64,000 nucleotides of DNA from Chloroflexota bacterium (GCA_020161935.1 JAIUNI010000018.1:62001-126000); one strand, 5' to 3'; positions 26,564 through 35,259 are shown, counted from the first letter of the stretch. A program made the numbers and translations. Notes: generated from the sequence alone by a model not told the origin.

Positions 26564-26973
26564 GCAGCATCCTCATCCGCATGGCGACTGCTGATGACCT
26601 TGAGCCGCTGACCGCCTTTCTGGTACCGTTTGTGGAGGCGGGGAAGCTGCTGCCGCGCACCTTTGATGAACTGCGCGATCTGCTGCCAACCTTATTTTTA
26701 GCGGAGTATGAAGGGACGATAGTCGGCTGTGCGGCGCTGGAGATTTACTCGTGGAAGCTGGCGGAAGTCCGCAGCCTTGCGGTGTCTTCGGCGATGCAGG
26801 GGCGCGGCGTAGGCAAGCGCTTGGTGGACGCTTGCATCGACCGTGCGCGGTCGGCGAACATCCTTGAAGTCATGGCGATCACCTCGTCGGATGCGTTCTT
26901 TATGGCGTGCGGCTTCGACTACACGCTGCCGGGTGAAAAGCGTGCCTTGTTCATGCAGTTACGGGACTTATAA
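26542..26973 (+). CDS. GNAT-family N-acetyltransferase
   Basis: 143 residues. IRMATADDLEPLTAF opens the fold, VRSLAVSSAMQGRGVGKRLVDACI is the acetyl-CoA-binding motif (Q-G-R-G-V-G), and FFMACGFDYTLPGEKRALFMQL closes it. The overall pattern resembles the acetyltransferase domain of ArgA-like N-acetylglutamate synthases, but the amino-acid kinase half is absent; a role in arginine biosynthesis is possible but unproven. Its ATG overlaps the end of the GT39 gene by 22 bases. Confidence 0.88.
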   Translation: MATETTVSSILIRMATADDLEPLTAFLVPFVEAGKLLPRTFDELRDLLPTLFLAEYEGTIVGCAALEIYSWKLAEVRSLAVSSAMQGRGVGKRLVDACIDRARSANILEVMAITSSDAFFMACGFDYTLPGEKRALFMQLRDL

Positions 26974-26976
26974 CTC

Positions 26977-27393
26977 ATGACGAGCCACATTCGTATCAGC
27001 GTGGGGTCGTTTGTATTCGTCGCCCGCATGGAAGAAGCACTCGCTCCCAAGACCTGCGTGGCTTTCCGTCAGGTGCTGCCGTACCGCCAGAAGATTATTC
27101 AAGCGCGGTGGAGCGGCGAGGCTGCGTGGATACCACTGGGGGACTTTCAATTCGGCGTGGGTTACGAGAATGCCACCAGCTACCCCTCACGCGGCGACAT
27201 CTTGCTTTACCCCGGCGGCTACAGCGAAACCGAGATTCTTTTCCCCTATGGCTACTGCTCATTCGCCAGCAAAATGGGGCCGCTTGCGGGTAATCACTTC
27301 CTGACGGTCATCGAAGGCAGCGACCAATTAGCAGAACTTGGTCGGTTGGTGCTGTGGCAGGGCGCACAGGATATCACGTTCGAGGTTGGCTAA
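26977..27393 (+). CDS. DUF3830 family protein (cyclophilin-like fold)
   Basis: 138 residues. Diagnostic blocks of DUF3830: ALAPKTCVAFRQVLPY, ARWSGEAAWIPLG, YENATSYPSRGDILLYPGG, then FPYGYCSFASKMGPLAGNHF. These proteins have a cyclophilin-like barrel, are widespread in bacteria and archaea, and often sit near amidase or hydantoinase genes; their reaction is unknown. Here an acetamidase/formamidase gene lies one gene downstream, in keeping with that tendency. It starts four bases after the GNAT stop. Confidence 0.88.
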   Translation: MTSHIRISVGSFVFVARMEEALAPKTCVAFRQVLPYRQKIIQARWSGEAAWIPLGDFQFGVGYENATSYPSRGDILLYPGGYSETEILFPYGYCSFASKMGPLAGNHFLTVIEGSDQLAELGRLVLWQGAQDITFEVG

Positions 27394-27510
27394 CCCTCAG
27401 TCAGCCTTTCCACACGTATCACTTGTTTCTCATCCGCAGTGTTCAGTGTTAAGATCACCAGCACTTCTATTGTATTTTATTGGCTTAACCCTATCGAACG
27501 GAGTCCGGCG

Positions 27511-28305
27511 ATGTTCCAAGTCATGCTGATCGGATTACTCGCCATTATGATCTATATGACAGCCATCTGGCTCGTCAGCTTGCAAATGAAGAACGCGGGC
27601 ATCGTCGATATATTCTGGGGGCCGGGTTTCGCGTTGGCGGCGCTGGTTTACGGCATCAACTCGCCGGATGGGTTCTCGGCGCGGAAAATTTTGGTGCTGT
27701 TACTCGTCAGCGTGTGGGGGCTGCGGCTCGGCTGGCATATCGGGCGACGTAACCTCGGTCATGAGGAAGATTACCGCTACCAAGAATGGCGCAAAACCAA
27801 TGGCGACAGTTGGTGGTGGCGCAGCTTCTTCAAGGTGTTCGTCCTACAAGGGCTGATTATGTGGGTGGTTTCTACACCCCTAGCCGCCGCTTCGTATTCC
27901 CCGACACCCGCCAGCTTGGGCGTGTGGGATTGGCTCGGTGTGGTCGTGTGGGCGTTCGGCTTCACCTTCGAGGCGGTCGGGGATTGGCAGCTTACGCAGT
28001 TTAAGGCTGACCCTGCGAATAAGGGCAAGGTGATGCGAACCGGATTGTGGCGCTATACCCGCCATCCCAACTACTTTGGAGATGCAACCTTGTGGTGGGG
28101 CTACTTCCTCATCGCCCTAAGCGTACCCAACGGCTTGCTCACCATCTTCGCGCCCATCATCATGACGTTTATGCTGATGCGCGTTTCTGGCGTGGCGCTG
28201 CTGGAGCAAAAACTCAAGGATACCAAGCCGGAGTATGCCGACTACATCGCCAGCACCAATGCGTTCTTCCCCGGCGTGCCAAAAGAATCGACCTCACATC
28301 ATTAG
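27511..28305 (+). CDS. DUF1295 membrane protein (steroid 5-alpha-reductase-like)
   Basis: 264 residues with six or so membrane helices. The C-terminal half has the family signature FKADPANKGKVMRTGLWRYTRHPNYFGD, with the RHPNYFG motif shared with isoprenylcysteine methyltransferase and steroid reductase C-termini. Members bind NADPH or SAM and act on lipid-like substrates; the actual substrate is unknown. ATG 27511 (MFQVMLIGLLAIM) follows GGAGTCCGGCG; the frame is open for another 24 codons upstream but the sequence there is poor coding material. Confidence 0.85.
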   Translation: MFQVMLIGLLAIMIYMTAIWLVSLQMKNAGIVDIFWGPGFALAALVYGINSPDGFSARKILVLLLVSVWGLRLGWHIGRRNLGHEEDYRYQEWRKTNGDSWWWRSFFKVFVLQGLIMWVVSTPLAAASYSPTPASLGVWDWLGVVVWAFGFTFEAVGDWQLTQFKADPANKGKVMRTGLWRYTRHPNYFGDATLWWGYFLIALSVPNGLLTIFAPIIMTFMLMRVSGVALLEQKLKDTKPEYADYIASTNAFFPGVPKESTSHH

Positions 28306-28346
28306 CTGATTGCTCCACTTCCGGCTTCATGATATGATCTCGTGTG

Positions 28347-28376
28347 AACCTCAAATGACCTTTGAGGTTTTTCTTT
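28347..28376 (+). terminator. Intrinsic terminator between the DUF1295 and acetamidase genes
   Basis: AACCTCAAA, loop TGACC, TTTGAGGTT (perfect 9-bp stem), followed by TTTCTTT. It separates the two genes into different transcripts and rules out the acetamidase start codon lying inside it. Confidence 0.85.
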
Positions 28377-28409
28377 GATTGGCCTAACCACGAAGCGAGG
28401 TTATCCATT

Positions 28410-29348
28410 ATGCCGACAATTCATACGCTGCTGCCGGAACGCCGCACCCTGCACGGTCACTTCTCGCGGGACTTAGCACCAGCGCTGACCATCCAATCCG
28501 GCGATACCGTTCGGTTTACCACGCTCGACTCGAATTGGGGCATGGAACCCTTTGTCGGTGGGGCTTATTACCAGCGGCGGGAAATGGCTGGTCGCGATAC
28601 GCAGTTGGATGATGGTCACGCGCTGACTGGCCCTGTGTATATCGAAGGCGCGAAGCCGGGGATGACGCTCGAAATCCAGATCAAAGATATTCGGCTGGGT
28701 GCGTGGGGTTACTGCTTGGGCGGTGGCTGGCCGAGCGCCACCAATAAGCGGTTGAACATCACCAGCCGGGGCATCGTCCACTCGTGGGAGTTTGATACCG
28801 GGCGGATGATCGGGCGCAACCATTTGGGGCATACCGTGTCGCTGCGTCCGTTCATGGGGGTGATGGGAATGCCGCCGGATGAAGCCGGTATCCATTCGAC
28901 CATCCCGCCGCGCATTTACGGTGGTAACTTGGATTGCAAAGAATTGGTGGTCGGCAGCACGTTATATCTGCCGATTGCGGTGGAGGGCGGGTTATTCTCG
29001 ACAGGCGATGGGCACGCGGCGCAGGGCGATGGTGAGATCGGTGGCACGGCGATTGAAGCCCCGATGGAGTTAGTTGAACTGACGTTTAACCTGCGCGACG
29101 ATTTTCCGGTAACCACTCCCGTTGCGAACACACCCGCTGGATGGATTACGATGGGGTTTAACGAGAGTTTGAACGAGGCGACGTTCATGGCGCTGGAGGC
29201 GATGTTCACGCTGATGGAACGCTTATACAAGCTCGACCGTTGGGAAGTGGTGGCGCTTTCCAGCCACGCGGTTGATCTGCATATCACGCAGATCGTCAAC
29301 CAGCTCGGCGGCGTTCATGCCATCCTGCCGCACGGGCGGGTACGGTAG
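28410..29348 (+). CDS. Acetamidase/formamidase family hydrolase
   Basis: 312 residues. Typical FmdA/AmdA features: the early TLHGHFSRDLAPALTIQSGDTVRF, TGPVYIEGAKPGMTLEIQI, RPFMGVMGMPPDE, IPPRIYGGNLDCKEL and DGHAAQGDGEIGGTAIE, the latter rich in the acidic and His residues that form the metal site. These enzymes release ammonia from formamide or acetamide or act on related amides. Start ATG 28410 is downstream of the terminator hairpin and has GAGG ten bases upstream. It ends just before a bidirectional terminator. Confidence 0.93.
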   Translation: MPTIHTLLPERRTLHGHFSRDLAPALTIQSGDTVRFTTLDSNWGMEPFVGGAYYQRREMAGRDTQLDDGHALTGPVYIEGAKPGMTLEIQIKDIRLGAWGYCLGGGWPSATNKRLNITSRGIVHSWEFDTGRMIGRNHLGHTVSLRPFMGVMGMPPDEAGIHSTIPPRIYGGNLDCKELVVGSTLYLPIAVEGGLFSTGDGHAAQGDGEIGGTAIEAPMELVELTFNLRDDFPVTTPVANTPAGWITMGFNESLNEATFMALEAMFTLMERLYKLDRWEVVALSSHAVDLHITQIVNQLGGVHAILPHGRVR

Positions 29349-29365
29349 GAAGTCTAAGGTAAACA

Positions 29366-29403
29366 AAAGGGCGACCCATTCAGAGTCGCCCTTTCTTATT
29401 TAG
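29366..29403. terminator. Bidirectional terminator between convergent genes
   Basis: AAAGGGCGAC, loop CCATTCAGA, GTCGCCCTTT (10-bp stem), flanked by T-rich DNA on the right (CTTATTTA) and A-rich on the left (AAACA). It sits between the acetamidase and the convergent minus-strand gene and can serve both. Confidence 0.9.
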
Positions 29404-29415
29404 GGTTCAGGTCAT

Positions 29416-30411
29416 TTACAATGAGACGATACGGGCTGCGACTTTGAACTGCTTGGGGAAACCCGGCAGGAAGTCGATCAGTTCTTTGTACTTGCCTTCT
29501 TCGTAGGCGGCTAGATAACGGCGCAGGACGCTAATCATCCCCGGCAGCGAGGTCATGCCGTGCATCTTGCGTTCCATCAGCACATAGGCGTTGATTTCGG
29601 CCTTGCTCAGGTGCTTTTCCATATAGAGCGCGGAGATGGCGGCGACGAACAGCACCGTAAACTGCTCCTGCCAAGTCGGGTAGCGGGCGCGGAACTGCTC
29701 GCTGACGGGCAGCGGCGTGGTGATGACGGTCGCCATTTCTTCCGCATGGGTACGCAGGTACGTGTGTACCAGCAGCTTGCCGTACTGTTGCAGGGCAGTG
29801 CGGTAGATATAACCGGGGTCTTCGTCGTAAGGCCACGGGGGGCTGTCTCCCCACGCCAAGCGCGGCGGAGCGATGCAGACCAACTCGTTTTCCGCGCGGA
29901 TGGCGAGGTCGATGTCGGTGGGGTAGGAAATATTTGGGATGAAGATCAGGTTTTCAGTGACTTCGCCGAAGAAGGTTTTCAACATGGGCTTGAAGGCCAC
30001 GTCTCGAAACATCTTCTGCGACTCGTGGAGCGCCGACTGCCACACCGAGTCCTCATTTTGCCACCATGTCGCCAAACGCCCCTGCACGTAAAAGTCTTTC
30101 AACTGCTCGTTCCAGCGCGGCGGAATCCACGGGGGCAGTTCGCTCAGTTCCAGTTCCGGCCACTTGAGTTGCAAGGCGAAGGTGAAGAACGCTTCCAACG
30201 GCGCGTTTTGATCGAGCAAGCCCTGCATCGCTTGTACGGCAGGGTGGTTCTTGACGACTTCCAAGAACTTGCGCGTCGAGCGGGCGTGCAAATGCGTCCC
30301 GTGCGGTTTTTTCGCCTGTGATTTCAACGGCCAATCGGTCGCCGATAGCACAGCCGACATCAACCGGACACGGTCATCTAATCGAACAGTTACATCCAAC
30401 GGTGTAGTCAT
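29416..30411 (-). CDS. Conserved hypothetical protein (unrecognised)
   Basis: 331 residues, soluble, mostly helical with aromatic-rich patches (LPPWIPPRWNEQLKDFY, YPTDIDLAIRAENELVCIAPPRLAWG). No signal peptide, membrane segment or motif I recognise. The HTYLRTHAEEMATVI segment could resemble a metallopeptidase helix but lacks a clear HExxH. The codon pattern and the well-placed stop before the terminator support a real gene. Upstream lie ~240 bases shared with the divergent metal-transport operon promoter. Confidence 0.7.
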   Translation of the reverse strand: MTTPLDVTVRLDDRVRLMSAVLSATDWPLKSQAKKPHGTHLHARSTRKFLEVVKNHPAVQAMQGLLDQNAPLEAFFTFALQLKWPELELSELPPWIPPRWNEQLKDFYVQGRLATWWQNEDSVWQSALHESQKMFRDVAFKPMLKTFFGEVTENLIFIPNISYPTDIDLAIRAENELVCIAPPRLAWGDSPPWPYDEDPGYIYRTALQQYGKLLVHTYLRTHAEEMATVITTPLPVSEQFRARYPTWQEQFTVLFVAAISALYMEKHLSKAEINAYVLMERKMHGMTSLPGMISVLRRYLAAYEEGKYKELIDFLPGFPKQFKVAARIVSL

Positions 30412-30560
30412 GCCTAAACCTGATTATCAAGGGGAATAAGTCCATCATTGATATTGTAGAGGGCAAAAGCGTTGGCGGCAAGAACAGGCATCTTAATGGT
30501 TCCAAATTTGTTCTTATCAGGCGATAAAACCATTCCAAAATACAATAGACCACTTGGTTC

Positions 30561-30588
30561 TTGACAAATTTTTAGACTTGCCTAAAAT
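30561..30588 (+). promoter_or_regulatory. Promoter with DtxR/MntR-like operator for the metal ABC operon
   Basis: TTGACA (30561-30566), 16-base spacer and TAAAAT (30583-30588) form a good sigma-70 promoter. Between and overlapping the -10 is TTTAGACTTGCCTAAA (30571-30586), an imperfect palindrome with TTTAG/CTAAA arms, close to the TTAGGnnnnnnCCTAA pattern bound by DtxR-family metal regulators (MntR, IdeR). A repressor here would block the polymerase directly when manganese or iron is plentiful. No DtxR-family gene is visible in the window. Confidence 0.65.
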
Positions 30589-30653
30589 TACATCTATATC
30601 GACAAAAGTTCACTGTTGGTGAACATGAAAAGGAATGACATACAGGTGTTTCA

Positions 30654-31628
30654 ATGATGCAAAAACGGTTCTTCGTCGTACTCTTCATTGCTCTTTTTAG
30701 TATAAGCGCGGCAGCTTTTGCACAGGAGGCGACTCCTGAAGCGACCGCAGAAATGACACAACCCTGTCCGGCAGGCGGTTCGCCGGATGCAGTACCAGCG
30801 GCGGATGCCTTAAAGGTGCTGACCTCCTTCACCACCATCGCGGATATGGCGCGTAATGTCTCCTGCGGGCTGCTGGATGTGCAGTCCATCACCAAGCCGG
30901 GAACGGAAATTCATGGCTACGAACCCACGCCCAGCGACCTTGTGAAGACCCAGAACGCGAACCTTGTACTCTACAACGGTCTTGGTCTGGAACGCTGGTT
31001 TGAAAAGTTTATGGGCAGCGTGCAGGGTGTCCCCAGCGTCAACCTGACGGACGGCATCGAACTGGTTCCGATTGCCGAAGGTGAATATCAGGATAAGCCA
31101 AACCCCCACGCATGGATGTCGCCGCAGAACGCGCTGATTTACACCGAGAACATTCGCAAGGCGTTCGTCGCACTTGACCCCGCCAACGAAGCGGCTTATA
31201 CCGCGAACTCGGCGGCCTACAGTGCGGAAATCCAACAGATCGATGAATTCCTGAAAACAAACCTTGACCAAGTTCCGGCGGAGAAGCGCTTCCTCGTGAG
31301 CTGCGAAGGTGCGTTCTCGTACCTGATCCGCGACTACGGGATGCAGGAACTGTATATGTGGCCGATTAACGCCGACCAAACGGGTACGCCCAAGCAGGTC
31401 GCCAAAGTGATTAACGGCGTACAAGACAACCAGATTCCGGTGGTGTTTTGCGAAAGCACCGTGAATCAAGGGCCGATGCAGGAAGTCGCCAACCAAACGG
31501 GCGCGGCTTACGGTGGATACCTGTATGTGGACTCGCTGACAGAAGCCGACGGTGAAGCGCCGACTTACCTGAAACTGCTGGAATTCGACGCGACCCGCAT
31601 TGTTAACGGCCTGCTGGGCATCCAGTAG
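30654..31628 (+). CDS. Manganese/iron ABC transporter substrate-binding protein (SitA/MntA/TroA family)
   Basis: 324 residues. A signal peptide (MMQKRFFVVLFIALFSISAAAFA) is followed by a linker and the TroA fold. Metal ligands can be placed: H87 in EIHGYEPTPSDL, H152 in NPHAWMSP, E218 in SCEGAFSYL and D299 in SLTEADGEAPTYL. The E in third position and the GYEPTP and MWPINADQTGTP blocks match the Mn/Fe group (SitA, MntC, PsaA) rather than the zinc ZnuA group. The protein captures the metal outside the membrane and delivers it to the permease encoded downstream. There is no lipobox Cys in the leader. Confidence 0.9.
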   Translation: MMQKRFFVVLFIALFSISAAAFAQEATPEATAEMTQPCPAGGSPDAVPAADALKVLTSFTTIADMARNVSCGLLDVQSITKPGTEIHGYEPTPSDLVKTQNANLVLYNGLGLERWFEKFMGSVQGVPSVNLTDGIELVPIAEGEYQDKPNPHAWMSPQNALIYTENIRKAFVALDPANEAAYTANSAAYSAEIQQIDEFLKTNLDQVPAEKRFLVSCEGAFSYLIRDYGMQELYMWPINADQTGTPKQVAKVINGVQDNQIPVVFCESTVNQGPMQEVANQTGAAYGGYLYVDSLTEADGEAPTYLKLLEFDATRIVNGLLGIQ

Positions 31629-31646
31629 AGGACGGAGAAAACAACC

Positions 31647-32450
31647 ATGAGCAACATAGGTATTCAAGTAGAAGACGTAACGGTGGACTATAGCGGCAAC
31701 ATCGCGCTGCGGGATGCCCACCTTAAAGTGATGACCGGCTCGATCTGCGGGTTGATCGGCGTGAACGGCAGCGGTAAATCGACGCTGTTTAAGGCGATCA
31801 TGGGCTTCCTGACCCCGACGAGTGGGCGCGTTTTGATTGAAGGGTTGCCCGTTCGCAAGGCGCAAAAGTTGGGTCATGTGGCGTATGTACCGCAGTCGGA
31901 GGAAATCGACTGGGATTTCCCCGTCAGTGTGTGGGATGTGGTGATGATGGGGCGCTACGGCTACATGAACTTCCTGCGGATGCCGAGTGCCGAGGACAAG
32001 CGGATCGCCGCCGACGCGCTCAACCAAGTGCAACTGCTGGAGTACAAAGACCGCCAGATCGGTGAGCTTTCCGGTGGGCAGAAGAAGCGGGCATTCCTCG
32101 CGCGGGCGCTGGCGCAGCAGGCAAAGATTATGCTGCTGGACGAGCCGTTTACGGGTGTGGACGCGACCACACAGGCGACGATTATCGACCTGCTGGTGAA
32201 ACAGCGTGAGATGGGACATACCATTCTGATTTCGACCCATGACCTTGCCTCCGTTGAAACCTTTTGCGATCACGTCGCGCTGGTGAACCGTACGGTGCTG
32301 GCTTACGGCCCGACGAAAGAAGTCTTTACACCGGAAAATCTCGACCGTGCTTTCGGCGGCGTGCTGCGCCACCTGAGTATTTTTAAGACTGAACAACAAC
32401 CGAAACCGTCTGCATCGAAGGCTGGCGTAAGAGAGGCTGCCGCATCATGA
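31647..32450 (+). CDS. Manganese/iron ABC transporter ATP-binding protein
   Basis: 267 residues. Walker A GVNGSGKST, signature LSGGQKKRAFLARAL, Walker B IMLLDEPFTGVD and the switch His in STHDLASV are all intact. The length and the DFPVSVWDVVMMGRYGYM segment fit the SitB/ZnuC/MntB branch of metal importers. It powers the permease encoded by the next gene, with which it shares a four-base ATGA overlap. It begins 18 bases after the binding-protein gene. Confidence 0.93.
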   Translation: MSNIGIQVEDVTVDYSGNIALRDAHLKVMTGSICGLIGVNGSGKSTLFKAIMGFLTPTSGRVLIEGLPVRKAQKLGHVAYVPQSEEIDWDFPVSVWDVVMMGRYGYMNFLRMPSAEDKRIAADALNQVQLLEYKDRQIGELSGGQKKRAFLARALAQQAKIMLLDEPFTGVDATTQATIIDLLVKQREMGHTILISTHDLASVETFCDHVALVNRTVLAYGPTKEVFTPENLDRAFGGVLRHLSIFKTEQQPKPSASKAGVREAAAS

Positions 32451-33355
32451 ATTTAGATGCCCTTGTGCAGTGGTTCGCCGAACCGCTGCAATACGACTTT
32501 ATGGTGAAGGCGCTGGCGATGAGCGCGGTAGTCGGCCTCGTGTGTGCTGTCCTCTCGTGCTACATGATCCTCAAAGGGTGGTCGCTGATGGGCGACGCGG
32601 TTTCCCACTCGGTGATGCCGGGGGTGGTGTTCTCCTATATCCTCGGTATTCCGTTTAGCATCGGCGCGTTCGTGTTCGGCTTGATCTCGGTCATCCTGAT
32701 CGGCTTCGTGAAGCGGCAGACGCGGTTGAAAGAGGACGCGGTTATCGGGCTGATCTTCACGGCGTTTTTCGCGCTGGGTTTGATTATGATTTCGCGGACA
32801 CCCAGTACCGTTGACCTGACGCACATCCTTTTCGGTAACGTGTTAGGCATCACCAACAGCGACATGATCCAGACGGTAGTGATCGCGGCTATTACAATGG
32901 TGGCTATCTTGGCGCTGCGGAAAGACCTGATGCTGTTCTGCTTCGACGAGAACCACGCACGAGCGATTGGCCTGAACACGACCTTTCTGTATTACGCACT
33001 GCTTTCGCTGCTGGCGCTGACGATTGTGGCGGCGCTGCAAACGGTGGGTATCATCCTCGTGATCGCGATGTTGATTACCCCCGGCGCGATTGCCTACCTG
33101 CTGACCGACCGCTTCAACCGGATGATGATTATCGCCTCGGTGGTGAGTGTGCTGTCGTGCTTGATCGGCGCGTACGCCAGCTACCACTTGGATGCCTCGA
33201 CGGGCGGCTGTATCGTCGTTCTGCAAGCCATCATTTTCGGCTTTGTGTTCGTGTTCGCCCCCAAGCAGGGTTTGTTAAGACGGATGCAGCTTGCCCGCCA
33301 CGAACGGCAGTTGGCGATTGCTGGCCTTGAGGGCAGCGCACACGGAAGTCATTAG
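32447..33355 (+). CDS. Manganese/iron ABC transporter permease (ABC-3 family)
   Basis: 302 residues with about nine hydrophobic helices. Typical ABC-3 blocks: FMVKALAMSAVVGLVCAVLSCYMILKGWSLMGDAVSHSVMPGV, where the GD-A-SH-S-PGV pattern lines the pathway, and ALQTVGIILVIAMLITPGAIAYLLTDR. Membrane channel subunit of the importer; third gene of the operon, followed by an intrinsic terminator. Confidence 0.93.
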   Translation: MNLDALVQWFAEPLQYDFMVKALAMSAVVGLVCAVLSCYMILKGWSLMGDAVSHSVMPGVVFSYILGIPFSIGAFVFGLISVILIGFVKRQTRLKEDAVIGLIFTAFFALGLIMISRTPSTVDLTHILFGNVLGITNSDMIQTVVIAAITMVAILALRKDLMLFCFDENHARAIGLNTTFLYYALLSLLALTIVAALQTVGIILVIAMLITPGAIAYLLTDRFNRMMIIASVVSVLSCLIGAYASYHLDASTGGCIVVLQAIIFGFVFVFAPKQGLLRRMQLARHERQLAIAGLEGSAHGSH

Positions 33356-33378
33356 TCGATAGTCTTTAGTCAACAGTC

Positions 33379-33409
33379 AAAAGCGGTGGACGGAATTCTG
33401 CCGCTTTTT
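33379..33409 (+). terminator. Intrinsic terminator of the metal ABC operon
   Basis: AAAAGCGG, 14-base loop, CCGCTTTTT. The A-rich 5' arm also allows function for the opposite strand, but there is no minus-strand gene ending here. Confidence 0.75.
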
Positions 33410-33410
33410 A

Positions 33411-34266
33411 TTGAGTTATCAGTTGACAGTTATCAGTTAAAGGCAAATACAGGTCGCCAGCTATCAGTCTCCAGTCGTCAGCTTAAGGCAAAGGCAGTTG
33501 GCGGTTAGCGATTGGCTGGATAGAAAGTCATTCATCAATCGGCTGAAAACTTCAAAATCTGCAAATACTGCGAAAACTGCAAATGCGAACGTGGTTGAGA
33601 CGGCGGATGCGAGAGAGCGAACCGCCGAATATGCGTAAAATTCTTCAAATTCGTCAATTTCACTGTGCATTTTGGGACTGATTTGTGAAGTTTAATCTCC
33701 AAATGTTGTAAAGAGTTAGCAGTTATCAGTCCACAGTTAACAGTCAAAGACAGAGAGTTTCAAATGTTGAAAATATTGCAATTGTTGCAGTTGTGATTCT
33801 CATTATTCTCAACGTTTGACCGAGAACTGATGCTGTTGTTGTTGTTGTTGCAGTTGAGAATCACACGTTTTGTGTCGCAACTGTCGCAATTGTCGGTGCT
33901 GTGAAGGCGATTCCTCCCTTAAGTGTCGGAAATGTCGTCAGAGTCGGCGATGAGAGTTGGCAAATCTGGCACTATAGATTTTGGCAATGGCAAAGCGTTT
34001 GTGGTTGTCTATTTGCCAGCGGATAAATCCTCTGGCAAAGTGAATAAAGCCGCCTAAAGGTGACTGTAAATGCTCTAACCAAAGGTGTGAGATGTTAAGG
34101 TGCGTTGATGATAAAAGATTTATCTCATATAAGTTAAATTGTAGAACATTTGTACCGTTTTGTAAAGCGCTTTTGGTTAGAATTTACAAACTGTAGAGTC
34201 AGTGTTTGAGAGAGCGAAGACATAAATTCGACCCTAAGGACTTAATTCCTGATATACTGAAACTGA
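33411..34266. repeat. Repeat-rich non-coding region
   Basis: No credible gene in ~850 bases. It holds heptad repeats of the CAGTTAT/CAGTTGA/CAGTCGT kind (33420-33482 and 33718-33750), period-like tracts of AAAACTGCAAAT (33545-33590), a GTT microsatellite (33834-33850) in the loop of an 11-bp perfect inverted repeat (TGTGATTCTCA at 33792-33802 and its complement at 33855-33865), and an inverted CTAACCAAA/TTTGGTTAG pair (near 34075 and 34172). Open frames here are just translations of repeats. Confidence 0.7.
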
Positions 34267-34281
34267 GTGAAAGGGAGGATG

Positions 34282-34794
34282 ATGTTTACCCCAAAAGTAA
34301 TGACAGCCCACGAGTTTTTGCTCTACGCTGAACAGCACCCTGACAAGCGGTTTGACTTTATTGACGGGGAGATGGTCGAGGTGTCACCTAAAGCGATTCA
34401 CGGACGCATCCAATCCTCGTTTGCCTTTGAATTCGGCGTATATGTTAAAACGAATCCGATTGGTGTGGTTTATACCGAAGTCTTACATGAGCTAAATGGT
34501 AATAAATATATTCCAGATGTGTGTATCAACGTCGCCACAAGCGATGATTATTTGACCGTCCCACCGCTGGTCGCAGTTGAAATTCGCTCCGACTCGCAGT
34601 CGAAAGCGGCACAACGCAAGAAAGCTGCTGAGTACATTCAGCACCACGTCAAAATGTCGATTCTCGTGTTTCCGGGCGAAAGCATTGAAGTGTATCGTGC
34701 TGGTCAAAAGACGCTCGTTTTAACCTTTGGCGACATTTTAGACGGCGAAGATGTGTTACCGGGGTTTTCTATTCCGGTTGATCGTTTGCTTTAA
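34282..34794 (+). CDS. Uma2 family (DUF820) putative endonuclease
   Basis: 170 residues. MTAHEFLLYAEQHPDKRFDFIDGEMVEVSP is the typical family opening, followed by YIPDVCIN, LVAVEIRSDSQS and the Lys-rich AAQRKKAAEYIQHHVKMSILVFPG, giving the Asp, Glu and Lys of a PD-(D/E)xK site. It is distinct from the Uma2 at 9338 and stands alone without a toxin-antitoxin pair. AAGGGAGG lies just upstream of two adjacent ATG codons (34279 and 34282); the second leaves a slightly better spacing. It sits as an island within repeat-rich DNA. Confidence 0.85.
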   Translation: MFTPKVMTAHEFLLYAEQHPDKRFDFIDGEMVEVSPKAIHGRIQSSFAFEFGVYVKTNPIGVVYTEVLHELNGNKYIPDVCINVATSDDYLTVPPLVAVEIRSDSQSKAAQRKKAAEYIQHHVKMSILVFPGESIEVYRAGQKTLVLTFGDILDGEDVLPGFSIPVDRLL

Positions 34795-34805
34795 AAGCGG
34801 TGTAA

Positions 34806-34895
34806 GTCGGTTCTGTAAACAGGTTTGTGGTTGATGCCACATGAGGCTAAAGCCGTCATGCTGATCACCTGACAACTCCACTAAAGGGAGTTCAA
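34806..34895 (+). repeat. Structured ~90-bp dispersed element, copy 1
   Basis: Begins GTCGGTTCTGTAAACAGG and contains two hairpins: CATGAGGCTAAAGCCG then TCATG, and AACTCC-ACTAAA-GGGAGTT. A second copy lies at 35352-35444 in the same orientation with about 85 percent identity by eye. Confidence 0.75.
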
Positions 34896-34994
34896 AGGCG
34901 AGTATCAGGGTGTCAATTGTTTATCACGCTGATTTGTGAGTCGCGGTAAGCAGCTTCAAATACGGTTAAGTGAGAAATGTCGTGTGTGGTGGGT

Positions 34995-35023
34995 GGCGCG
35001 GACAGCCTGTCTGCTGTGCCTAC
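34995..35023 (+). repeat. GGACAGCCTGTCTGCTGTCC-type palindromic repeat, copy 1
   Basis: GCGCGGACAGCCTGTCTGCT then GTGCCTACA. The same element is at 35318-35343 (direct) and 56182-56209 (reverse), with a truncated piece at 35482-35496. Confidence 0.75.
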
Positions 35024-35259
35024 AAAGGGTGAAGGCGCAAGTTTGTGGTTTCAAAATCCGGTTGTGTTTTCAGTCGGAAAATCCAATTTCCTAAAGCCAC
35101 TACAACCGTACAGACCAAGATTACGAGTAGAAAAACCTTGAGGTAAGTTACTGCTTCAATCGACCGGTTTCGTTTTTGTAGTAGAAGTATCCATACTAGC
35201 GTGATCAGGCAAGCAATAAAGAGTATTGGGATTCCGCAGAAGCTGATTGTCGTTTGCAT
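35020..35259 (-). CDS. Possible small two-helix membrane protein
   Basis: 79 residues if started at 35259 (MQTTISFCGIPILF). Two hydrophobic helices (IPILFIACLITLVWILLL and TYLKVFLLVILVCTVVVALGNWIF) are separated by a basic loop KRNRSIEA. The frame is open up to 35319, but that extension runs into a dispersed repeat. Both flanks are copies of the same palindromic repeat in direct orientation. The helix pattern favours a real protein; the family is unknown and it could be a chance frame. Confidence 0.4.
   Translation of the reverse strand: MQTTISFCGIPILFIACLITLVWILLLQKRNRSIEAVTYLKVFLLVILVCTVVVALGNWIFRLKTQPDFETTNLRLHPL

Noticed and set aside
30810..32399. Long minus-strand open frame (529 codons) opposite the metal ABC operon
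   Set aside because: It lies entirely antisense to two well-recognised genes, has no motif, and arises from their codon pattern.
33464..33747. Two small minus-strand open frames in the repeat-rich region
   Set aside because: They translate heptad and GCAAAT-type repeats; no start signal or coding pattern.
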